DNA of 64,000 nt from Paranoxybacillus vitaminiphilus (GTDB taxonomy: Bacteria > Bacillota > Bacilli > Bacillales > Anoxybacillaceae). The first letter of the stretch is position 1. Every line of letters starts with the position of its first letter. The stretch lies in the NCBI RefSeq assembly GCF_003259935.1, contig NZ_QLMH01000005.1, positions 129,889 through 193,888 on the forward strand, given 5' to 3'. Of the stretch, positions 8,768 to 15,464 are shown piece after piece. The position numbers were made by a program, and so were the translations under genes. The notes beneath the pieces are model-generated. The model was given only the letters and a program-made list of their open reading frames with translations. It did not search any database and had not been told where the DNA came from.

Positions 8768-9652
8768 GTGCGGATTACGCAAAGTATGTTAACGAATAAT
8801 TCGCTTCGCAATATCAGCCAAAGCTACGGACGATTAGATAAATATCAAGAACAGCTGTCAACAGGGAAAAAAATTCAACGTCCGTCTGATGACCCTGTTG
8901 TGGCGATGAAAGGGATGCATTACCGTTCGAGTTTAACAGAAATTGAGCAATATCAGCGAAATTTATCAGAAGTGTATACATGGATGGAAAATTCCGAAGC
9001 GGCGCTTGAACATACAACAAAAGTGTTGCAAAGAGCGCGCGAACTTGTCGTGCAAGCGAAAAACGGCACGCTGACTCCGGAGGACAAGCAGGCGATCGCC
9101 CGCGAGATTGAGCAGTTGAAAAAAGACTTAGTACAAGCAGCGAATACGAAAGTAGCGGGAAAATATATTTTTAACGGCACGAACATTGCCCAGGCGCCTG
9201 TGACAGAACAAAATTCGCCTAATGCACCGATTGTACAAAACAACAATGATGATTTTCTAGTTGAGGTAGCAAAAGGTGTCAAGTTAAAAGCCAATATTAA
9301 CCCGCGCAATGTGTTTAGCCAAGAGCTATTTGATACATTACAGCAGATCGAAAATACATTAAACGATGTGGCATCGGGGGATTTGGACAGCTTATTGAAA
9401 AATTTGGACGACCATTTGAACAGCGCGTTAGCGGAACGGGCTGAGCTTGGCGCGCGTTACAACCGCCTTGAACTGATTGAACAGCGCCTCGCTGAGCAGC
9501 AAGTCATCGCCAAGCGAATGATTTCCGATAATGAAGATGCGGACATTGAAAAAGTGATTACCGATTTAAAAGCGCAGGAAAGTGTGCATCGAGCAGCATT
9601 AGCGGTCGGCGCCCGCGTTATTCAACCGACGCTTCTTGACTTTTTACGTTAA
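8768..9652 (+). CDS. flgL: Flagellar hook-associated protein 3 (HAP3)
   Basis: 294 residues, the usual length. Second hook-filament junction protein, related to flagellin. N-terminal MRITQSMLTNNSLRNISQSYGRLDKYQEQLSTGKKIQRPSDDPV and a C-terminal helical region (AELGARYNRLELIEQRLAEQQ) identify it. GTG start with GGTG 8-10 bp upstream. Followed by a terminator. Confidence 0.95.
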   Translation: MRITQSMLTNNSLRNISQSYGRLDKYQEQLSTGKKIQRPSDDPVVAMKGMHYRSSLTEIEQYQRNLSEVYTWMENSEAALEHTTKVLQRARELVVQAKNGTLTPEDKQAIAREIEQLKKDLVQAANTKVAGKYIFNGTNIAQAPVTEQNSPNAPIVQNNNDDFLVEVAKGVKLKANINPRNVFSQELFDTLQQIENTLNDVASGDLDSLLKNLDDHLNSALAERAELGARYNRLELIEQRLAEQQVIAKRMISDNEDADIEKVITDLKAQESVHRAALAVGARVIQPTLLDFLR

Positions 9653-9681
9653 GCCGGCTTTTGGAAGCTGGCTTTTCTTTT
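9650..9681 (+). terminator. Terminator after flgL
   Basis: AAGCCGGCTT, loop TTGG, AAGCTGGCTT (one mismatch), then TTCTTTT; starts at the flgL stop. Confidence 0.85.
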
Positions 9682-9725
9682 AATTCGATAACTTTCTGGA
9701 TGTTTTTAAAGGGGGGACTGCGAAC

Positions 9726-10280
9726 ATGCCGTTTCCGCAAATTCGCATGGAAGCCACGTTGGCGAAGCTGGCGATTTCTTCCACTCGCGCCCAACTGCAA
9801 ATCACCCAGCCGCCTGCCGAAGTAACAATCGCGCAGCCAAAGCCGGAGATGGTCATGGATGTCACTCCCGGGCGGCTGACGATAGACCAATCGCAAGCGT
9901 GGGCGGATATGGACTTAAAACATATTTTCCGCCGCATTGAAGAAGCGGCACAGGAAGGGTATGAAAGCTGGCTTGCCTATTTAGCCACCGCTTCACAGCA
10001 AGGCGATGAATTAATGAAAATCGAAAACGGCGGCGATGTGTTTGCGTCTCAGGCGCAAATCAACGGCGAAGACCCGCCGCTTGAATTCAATGTCGGTTTT
10101 GTGCCATCGCCGTTCAGCGTCAAAATTCATTATGAACCGGCGCAATTAATGATCGACTGGAAAATCAGCAAACCGGTGATTGACATTAAAGCCCGGCCGC
10201 CAATCATCGACTATAAACCGGGAAAAGTCAGCGTCGATATAGCACAACATAACTCTTTACGCATAGACGTCGTTACGTAA
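9726..10280 (+). CDS. yviE: YviE-like protein (DUF6470)
   Basis: 184 residues. The protein is built of repeated ~20-residue strands with an I.QP.A.V.I..P pattern (ITQPPAEVTIAQPKPEMVMDV, VIDIKARPPIIDYKPGKVSVDI), suggesting beta-rich ends, around a helical middle (IFRRIEEAAQEGYESWLAYLATASQQGDELM). Always between flgL and fliW in Bacillus; function unknown. Start ATG 9726 has AAAGGGGGG upstream. Ends 2 bp before the nominal start region of fliW. Confidence 0.85.
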   Translation: MPFPQIRMEATLAKLAISSTRAQLQITQPPAEVTIAQPKPEMVMDVTPGRLTIDQSQAWADMDLKHIFRRIEEAAQEGYESWLAYLATASQQGDELMKIENGGDVFASQAQINGEDPPLEFNVGFVPSPFSVKIHYEPAQLMIDWKISKPVIDIKARPPIIDYKPGKVSVDIAQHNSLRIDVVT

Positions 10281-10305
10281 AGTGATAGGGAATGAGGGAA
10301 AAACG

Positions 10306-10743
10306 ATGAAAATTTTGACAAAATATCATGGTGAATGTGAAATAAACGAGAAAGACATTATTCAATTTGAACACGGCATTCCGGGTTTTTTAGAGGAAAA
10401 ACAGTTTGTGCTGCTGCCGCTTGAAGATACGCCATTTGTCATTTTACAGTCGGTGAAAACAGCGGAGCTTGGCTTTGTCATGATCGATCCGTTCAGTTAC
10501 TTCAAAGACTATGATTTTGAGTTAGATGACCATTCCGTTGAACAGCTGCAACTGTCTTCTGAAAAAGAAGTCGCCGTATATGTCATTCTTACCGTGGCTG
10601 ACCCGTTTGACGACACAACGGCGAATTTGCAGGCGCCGATTGTGCTGAATTATGAAAAAAAGCTCGGCAAACAAGTGATTTTAACAAATACACCATATAA
10701 AACGAAACATCGGCTCTTCCCGGAAAAAGCCGCAGCGAAGTAA
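10306..10743 (+). CDS. fliW: Flagellar assembly factor FliW
   Basis: 145 residues. FliW binds free flagellin; when flagellin is exported, FliW is released and binds CsrA allosterically, lifting CsrA repression of hag. Family motifs: [54 protein letters not shown]. Start ATG 10306 ([10 protein letters not shown]) has GAGGGA upstream and gives the usual length (143 in B. subtilis); the GTG at 10282 is rejected. csrA follows 14 bp later and hag after one small gene. Confidence 0.95.
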   Translation: MKILTKYHGECEINEKDIIQFEHGIPGFLEEKQFVLLPLEDTPFVILQSVKTAELGFVMIDPFSYFKDYDFELDDHSVEQLQLSSEKEVAVYVILTVADPFDDTTANLQAPIVLNYEKKLGKQVILTNTPYKTKHRLFPEKAAAK

Positions 10744-10757
10744 AGGAGGCGGGGACG

Positions 10758-11000
10758 ATGCTTGTGTTAACACGCAAACTGAAAGAAGCAATTCAAATCG
10801 GTGATGACATCGAAATTACCGTTCTCGCCATCCAAGGCGACCAAGTGAAGCTTGGCATCAATGCCCCAAAACATGTTGAAATTCACCGGAAAGAAATTTA
10901 TCTTGCAATTCAAAACGAAAATAATGAAGCGATTCTCGCCTCTAAAACATCGTTACACGAACTTAACAAGCAGCTGAAAAACTTGAAAGGGGGGAAATAG
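10758..11000 (+). CDS. csrA: Carbon storage regulator / translational repressor CsrA
   Basis: 80 residues. RNA-binding repressor of hag translation. [20 protein letters not shown] and [19 protein letters not shown] are textbook; the extra C-terminal ~15 residues are the extension of FliW-dependent CsrA proteins. Strong RBS AAAGGAGGCGGGG. A matching target (hairpin with loop GGA and a GGA in the Shine-Dalgarno) is present in the hag leader at 11308-11345. Confidence 0.97.
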   Translation: MLVLTRKLKEAIQIGDDIEITVLAIQGDQVKLGINAPKHVEIHRKEIYLAIQNENNEAILASKTSLHELNKQLKNLKGGK

Positions 11001-11002
11001 TC

Positions 11003-11188
11003 ATGAGCGTCAGCATCGGCGGCATCCAAATCCCAGGTGTCATCGCCCGCATCGTCGAAGATAATAAGGCGATCGCTGAACAAGCACTAAACGAAATGAT
11101 TAACAAGCATAAAGACAACCCGGCGCGCATCATTAAAGAAATTCAACAACCTTCACCATTTTCCCAATTTCTCGATATAAAAATATAA
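11003..11188 (+). CDS. Small protein of unknown function between csrA and hag
   Basis: 61 residues, start ATG with AAAGGGGGGAAATAG upstream, 2 bp after the csrA stop, so translated with csrA. Sequence begins VSIGGIQIPGVIARIVEDNKAIAEQALNEMI and has a short amphipathic C-terminus (SPFSQFLDIKI). I do not recognise a family. RBS, spacing and codon use support a real gene. Its end lies just ahead of the hag promoter. Confidence 0.65.
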   Translation: MSVSIGGIQIPGVIARIVEDNKAIAEQALNEMINKHKDNPARIIKEIQQPSPFSQFLDIKI

Positions 11189-11209
11189 AAATTTTTTACA
11201 GGAAACTAT

Positions 11210-11236
11210 TAAACTTCAAACTACCAATGACGATAA
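11210..11236 (+). promoter_or_regulatory. Sigma-D promoter of hag
   Basis: TAAA at 11210-11213, 15-bp spacer, GACGATAA at 11229-11236 (one mismatch to GCCGATAA). Gives a leader of about 105 nt before the hag ATG. Confidence 0.78.
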
Positions 11237-11307
11237 TAAGAGTGAGAGTAGCATAGAGACGAAAGGCGGCCGACTTTCTATCTATCTGCGAATTGAAAAA
11301 ATAACTT

Positions 11308-11345
11308 CCACAAGGACGTGGAACAAAAAAATTCAAGGAGGAAAA
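11308..11345 (+). promoter_or_regulatory. CsrA-binding leader of hag (two GGA sites)
   Basis: TTCCAC-AAGGAC-GTGGAA (11308-11325) is a perfect 6-bp hairpin with GGA in its loop, the classic CsrA site. A second GGA lies in the Shine-Dalgarno AAGGAGGA (11338-11345). The same two-site layout represses hag in B. subtilis. CsrA dimer binding would block ribosome access. Confidence 0.85.
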
Positions 11346-11349
11346 GAAC

Positions 11350-13206
11350 ATGAGAATTAACCACAACATTGCGGCGTTGAATACGTATCGTCAATTAACT
11401 AATAATGCTGTGATGGGTCAAAAATCGATGGAGAAATTATCTTCGGGTTTTCGTATTAACCGTGCTGGCGATGATGCAGCAGGTCTTGCCATTTCTGAAA
11501 AAATGCGCGGACAAATCCGTGGATTAGAGCAAGCAGCTCGTAACTCACAAGATGCTATTTCTTTAATTCAAACAGCTGAAGGAGCATTAAATGAAACACA
11601 TGCAATTCTTCAACGTATGCGCGAGTTAGCAGTACAAGCAGCTAATGATACTAATCAAGACTTAGTTGACCGTGATGCATTAGATCAAGAATTTCAGGAA
11701 TTAAAAGCAGAGATTGATGACATTGCTTCACAAACAAAGTTTAATAAAATGAACTTATTAGATGGTTCATTTGGTAATAAGATTGATACTGACCCAGCTA
11801 ACACAACTGCGCTATCCGTTGCTGGTGTTGCAAAAATAATTGGTAATGGTCCTGCTGAAACTTATACAATTACAGATGGTGGTGCTGGTGGAGATCTAAC
11901 TATTTCAAATGGTGCTGGTGACTCTATCACTATTGCTGGTGGAGGCACAGTAGACGGCGCACAAACAATCAATATCTCTAAATGGGGGATTACAATTAGA
12001 ACAAACGAAGGATATACTGCCGGTTCTTTAAATGGTACAGCTATTGTTATAACAGCTGGTACTGGTGGACAATTCCAAACAGGAGCGAACCAGGGCGAAA
12101 CTATGACTCTATCAATTGGTGATATGAGTGCAGCAGGATTAGGTATTAATGGTGAAGATTTACAAAGCAGAGCGAATGCAGAACAGGCTATTACTGCAAT
12201 CGAAAATGCACTTAACCAAGTTTCTACAGAACGTTCAAACTTAGGTGCTAAACAAAACCGTTTGGAGCATAGAATTGCTAATTTAGGTACAGCTTCTGAA
12301 AACCTTACAGCTGCTGAATCCCGTATCCGTGACGTAGATTATGCCTTAGCTGCCTAAGCAGCGACAGGCAGAGTCGTCCTAGCTGGAAACGGCTAGGAGT
12401 ATAACCGGGTGAATTGCTGGAAACCCCTTAGAGCCTTTGACGCCACAACGTAGCTGGAAACGGCAAGCGTGATGGCTTGAAAAGTCAAAGGATTGGGCAA
12501 CCGAGCAGCCAAGCTCCTGTGACGAAAGTCTGGAGAAGGTTCAACGACTAGGGTATACCGCCTAAGGCAAGCGCTATGGCGATGAAACCCGTAGGTGAAG
12601 CCATGAAGAGAGGCGTGGTGAATCCGAAGTGCCCGGCCCCTAACAGGTAAAGCTGAGGGTGAAGAGATAGTCTGGTCATTCACGAAAGTGGATGTTCGCA
12701 CGATGGCGAAAGAAATGATGGAGTTTACGAAAAACAACATCCTCTCTCAAGCAGCACAAGCAATGTTGGCTCAAGCAAATAACCAGCCGCAAGGAGTTCT
12801 ACAACTCTTGCGTTAATAGTTGGTTATTTGCAGGGCGTCTAGCTTGGAAACGAGCTAGAGGATGACTGGGTGAATTGCTGGGAAGTCCTAAAGCTTTCCT
12901 TGCCACAACGAAGCTGGAAACGGCAGGCGTGACGGCTTGAAAAAAGGAAAGATGGAACAATGGGCAATCAGCAGCCAAGCTCCTGTCCCGAAAGGGTGGA
13001 GAAGGTTCAACGACTAGGACATACCACCTAAGGCGAAACGCTATGGTGATGAAGTCCGTAGGGGAGGCAAGTGCCGAACCGAAGCGCCCAGCCCCTAACT
13101 AGCATTAAGCTAGAGGGTGAAGATATAGTCTACACAACGGTCGAAAGACGTTGAGGCATGGCAAGCCAACCAACAACCACAAGGAGTATTGCAATTGCTT
13201 CGTTAA
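11350..13206 (+). CDS. hag: Main flagellin Hag, coding sequence split by two group I introns
   Basis: Exon 1 runs 11350-12339 (330 codons through SRIRDVD); read on without splicing it adds only YALAA and a stop. Exon 2 resumes at 12703 with [23 protein letters not shown] (12703-12771). Exon 3 is 13162-13206, [14 protein letters not shown] and stop. Spliced length 367 residues. Both junctions meet the group I rule (U before the 5' site, G as last intron base) and restore a normal flagellin C-terminus; neighbouring alternatives (for example exon 1 ending at 12342 and exon 2 at 12706) also fit. Without removing intron 2, exon 2 reads on to a stop at 12816 as [14 protein letters not shown], giving a second 367-residue form. 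Exon 1 codon use (GCT, GGT, CGT) is that of a very highly expressed gene. Without splicing of intron 1 the product lacks the C-terminal D0 helix. Confidence 0.85.
12340..12702 (+). ncRNA. Group I self-splicing intron 1 in hag (IA-like)
   Basis: 363 nt with the four conserved core elements in order: P (AATTGCTGGAAA, 12412-12423), Q (GAGCAGCCAAGCTCC, 12503-12517), R (GGTTCAACGACTA, 12538-12550) and S (AAGAGATAGTC, 12662-12672). P2 is the hairpin CCTAGC/GGCTAGG near 12378-12397, and a GAAA-capped P9 stem is near 12677-12696. No internal ORF. Boundaries come from protein continuity and the U/G rule. I could not find a P1 pairing with the usual U-G pair for the exon-1 end chosen here; exon CTTAGCT (ending 12351) pairs best with GGCAGAG upstream of P2, so the exact 5' site is uncertain by a few codons. 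Confidence 0.9.
12772..13161 (+). ncRNA. Group I intron 2 in hag, preceded by a duplicate flagellin tail
   Basis: Core elements: P (AATTGCTGGGAA, 12873-12884), Q (AATCAGCAGCCAAGCTCC, 12966-12983), R (GGTTCAACGACTA, 13004-13016), S (AAGATATAGTC, 13120-13130). P2 is TCTAGCT/AGCTAGA near 12838-12859. The core is closely similar to intron 1, so the two share an ancestor. If the 5' site is after GCT at 12771, the first 45 nt of the intron encode a complete flagellin tail with stop. A perfect 11-bp inverted repeat (12775-12785 with 12821-12831) lies just before P2. Alternatively the intron is a relic lying downstream of a gene that ends at 12816. Confidence 0.8.
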
Positions 13207-13218
13207 TCGTACACAAAC

Positions 13219-13254
13219 GGAAAGAGACCTTAGATTATCTGGGGTCTCTTTTTT
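13219..13254 (+). terminator. Terminator of hag
   Basis: AAAGAGACC (13221-13229) pairs with GGTCTCTTT (13243-13251), followed by TTTT; 14 bp after the exon 3 stop. Confidence 0.92.
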
Positions 13255-13264
13255 CATGAACACT

Positions 13265-14113
13265 TTATTTATCTTTTATCTCTCTCCATTTATACACAAC
13301 GGACCAATAGCTTCTTTGCAGTGCGTTGGCGATTTCTTGAATCGTAGCTCCTTCTTGCTTCATTTCTTTCAGTAGCCGTATTTCTTCAGTGGAATACGGT
13401 TTCACGCGCTCGGAGCTGCTTACGAAAATATCGAAATTAGGAAACTTGCTCTTCCATTTGCGTTTCTCTACTTTGAATCGCTCGTTCCAGTTTGTTTTGT
13501 AATACATAGACGGACAGTCATGAATAACAGGGGAGATCGTTTCAAAGAAGAGGAACGTGTCTCTTACCGATGTCGTTTTTAAAATACTGCCTTGTCCATC
13601 GGGGCGTTTGCTTAAGCGAAACGTGATGCCAAAATGAGTAAAAATATGGTGCTGTAATTGTTGCAGTTCATGGGGCGGGTAACATTGCAAGTAGAGATAA
13701 ATATGAGGAATTAAATAAATACGTTTCTTTCGTTGATTTACTTGGGAAGAAACGCAAAGCGAGCCATCGTCCATATACAAAACGGAAAGAAAATGCGGCA
13801 GCGTACAATAGGATAGCAAAGAAAGCGGTATATGCTTGGAGCCGTCATCGTGATAAAAATGAGGATATAGCTTTGTAAACAATGGCAGTGATGGTGAACG
13901 GACGCATTGGCTTTTATGCGTGATATATAAAAGACCGTTAAAAAATGAAATTTTCCATTTTCGATATTCTTCTTGGTCGATGCCAAAATGTTCCCGATAA
14001 CTATGATTTTTTCTTCTACTATTTTTATAAAGTTTTGTAATCTCCCCATCTCCAATAATGCTGGCAATCAAGATGTTTTGTTGTACGGGAGTTAACTATA
14101 AGAAATTGTGCAT
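13265..14113 (-). pseudogene. LAGLIDADG homing endonuclease gene with premature stop at codon 6
   Basis: Best start is ATG at 14113 (complement) with GAGGGG 6-10 bp upstream. It reads MHNFL, then TAG (14098-14096), then continues in the same frame LTPVQQNILIASIIGDGEI for 277 codons. Two LAGLIDADG helices are clear: LIASIIGDGEI and FLSVLYMDDGSL, each with its catalytic acidic residue. A C-terminal helix-turn-helix (STEEIRLLKEMKQEGATIQEIANALQRS) follows. The only downstream restart is TTG 14071, which lacks an RBS and lies inside the first catalytic helix. So the gene is probably inactive or very weakly expressed. It lies antisense, 10 bp past the hag terminator; such enzymes typically mobilise group I introns, so it likely once served the hag introns (inference). 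Confidence 0.85.
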
Positions 14114-14131
14114 GTATTTCCCCTCTTTACA

Positions 14132-14143
14132 GAACATACGTTC
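14132..14143. promoter_or_regulatory. LexA (SOS) box in front of the homing endonuclease gene
   Basis: GAACATACGTTC, an exact GAAC-N4-GTTC palindrome. On the complement, CGAACGTATGTTCT matches 13 of 14 positions of the Bacillus LexA consensus CGAACRNRYGTTYC. It lies 11 bp downstream of the -10 element, where a repressor would block initiation. Confidence 0.7.
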
Positions 14144-14154
14144 GTTACATATTT

Positions 14155-14183
14155 ATTATAATGTACCCCACATGTTTTTGAAA
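14155..14183 (-). promoter_or_regulatory. Sigma-A promoter of the homing endonuclease gene
   Basis: On the complement: TTTCAA (14183-14178), 17-bp spacer, TATAAT (14160-14155). The rest of the 14114-14435 gap is AT-rich with no other gene. Confidence 0.7.
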
Positions 14184-14372
14184 GGTTTAGATGGCATTTT
14201 GACTAATTTTATGGAGTAGTGTTTTAGTCGTTATATAAGCTATGTGTAACGGAATGATAGATTTTTTAAGGAAAGTCGAGAAATTTTTAAAAAATTTCCG
14301 AATATAATAAGATTGCTCTAAAATATCCTATGGAGATAATTACTATTTATCAATAACTAAAAATAGGAATAT

Positions 14373-14402
14373 TTTACAAAGTGATTGATGACTATATACA
14401 AT
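14373..14402 (+). promoter_or_regulatory. Probable sigma-A promoter for the 73-residue gene
   Basis: TTTACA (14373-14378), 18-bp spacer, TACAAT (14397-14402), 33 bp before the next start codon. Confidence 0.5.
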
Positions 14403-14435
14403 AAGGATAAATTTATTATGAAAGGATGATATAAA

Positions 14436-14657
14436 ATGTTGATTTATCCATTTAATAGAAATGAATTAACTGAAGAAAAAATAGAGCAAATCAGAATGTA
14501 TATTGAAGACAATTATCAAGTTTCTAATACCAAACTAATTAAGCAAACATCTCATTCTTTGGTTTTTGAAGGAATGAGAAATGGTACGTTAGAGGGTTTT
14601 GTATACCAAAAAGAAATAGGAGCTGTAATTCAGGTTGAAGATTATGAAATGTTTTAA
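14436..14657 (+). CDS. Small hypothetical protein (73 residues)
   Basis: Start ATG with GAAAGGATGAT upstream and a plausible promoter at 14373. Acidic protein (YIEDNYQVSNTKLIKQTSHSLVFEG, ending QVEDYEMF), probably one small alpha/beta domain. No family recognised. It is the first gene of the accessory island and is AT-rich compared with the flagellar genes, as are darTG and the genes that follow. Confidence 0.6.
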   Translation: MLIYPFNRNELTEEKIEQIRMYIEDNYQVSNTKLIKQTSHSLVFEGMRNGTLEGFVYQKEIGAVIQVEDYEMF

Positions 14658-14816
14658 AAATTATGAACTGGATTTTATTGTCAGAAAAAATGTAAACCCA
14701 TAAAGACAGTTTCGCTTACTAGTTTTATAATTTGTCTGTCGGGCAATGCACGCCATCGGTCATTTATGAAATCTTTATTTCCACATATAAAACTAAACAG
14801 TAGGGTGTTTGACGTG

Positions 14817-15450
14817 ATGATTTATAAAAAATGGCTCTACCATATCACCCACTATAGCAATCTTCCATCGATCCTTTGTCACGTTGGATTAGTGGCAAAT
14901 AACGTGGCGAAGGTGAAAAGTGTATCGTATGTCAATATTGCGCATACACGTATACAAGCTAGGAGGTCAATCACATCAATTCCGCTTCCTCCTTATGGCA
15001 CCTTACATGATTATGTTCCTTTTTACTTTGCACCTAGGTCAACCGATGTTATATGCTATTAACAAAGGCCGTGTAGACGGGTACACAAAAGGACAAGATG
15101 AGATTATTTATCTCGTGTCTAGGACAGATGTGATCCATCATAGAGGATTAGGTTATGTGTTTACGGATGGGCATGCCATTATGAAATTTACTGATTTTTA
15201 TAATAATTTAAAAGATTTAGATAAAGTTGACTGGAACGTTATGCACTCTCAATTTTGGTTTGAAACGGAAGAGGACCCCGATCGGGAAAGAAGAAGGCAA
15301 GCGGAGTTTTTAGTGTATCAATTTGTTCCTATCGATATGATTTTAGGCATCGGGGTTAAAAATGATAAAATGAAGCAAAAAGTTGAAGAGATTATGTGCC
15401 AATGTCACTGCCATAAACCGATAGCTGTCCGCCCACATTGGTATTACTGA
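14817..15450 (+). pseudogene. darT: DarT toxin (DNA ADP-ribosyltransferase), frameshifted
   Basis: Two frames together give a full DarT (DUF4433). Frame 1 from ATG 14817: YHITHYSNLPSIL, NIAHTRIQARR, GTLHDYVPFYFAPRS. The next frame continues PMLYAINKGRV, FTDGHA, DLDKVDWNVM, EDPDRERRRQAEFLV, including the catalytic Glu in RRRQAEFLV. The break is one extra A at 15041-15042 (TCAACCG where TCACCG is expected). Active DarT attaches ADP-ribose to thymidine in single-stranded DNA, blocking replication. As written the product stops after about 82 residues and cannot be toxic. The antitoxin gene 14 bp downstream is intact. A sequencing error cannot be excluded. Confidence 0.88.
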
Positions 15451-15464
15451 AGGAGGTGATACAA

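Noticed and set aside
12343-12360. Hag exon 1 ending naturally as ..DVDYALAA-stop
   Set aside because: It would lack the C-terminal D0 helix required for export and assembly, and that helix is encoded just past the group I core.
12393-12740. 115-residue complement frame across hag intron 1
   Set aside because: Covers the ribozyme core; no RBS and no family likeness. Open only by chance.
13168-13172. Exon 3 starting at AACCA with P10 pairing to TGGTT
   Set aside because: The intron would then end in C instead of G and the flagellin would gain an extra residue; the GCT/CAA junction fits better.
14766-15062. A 98-residue protein and a separate 176-residue protein (14920-15450) as two genes
   Set aside because: Together, in two frames, they make one DarT with all motifs in order; a single extra base explains the split.
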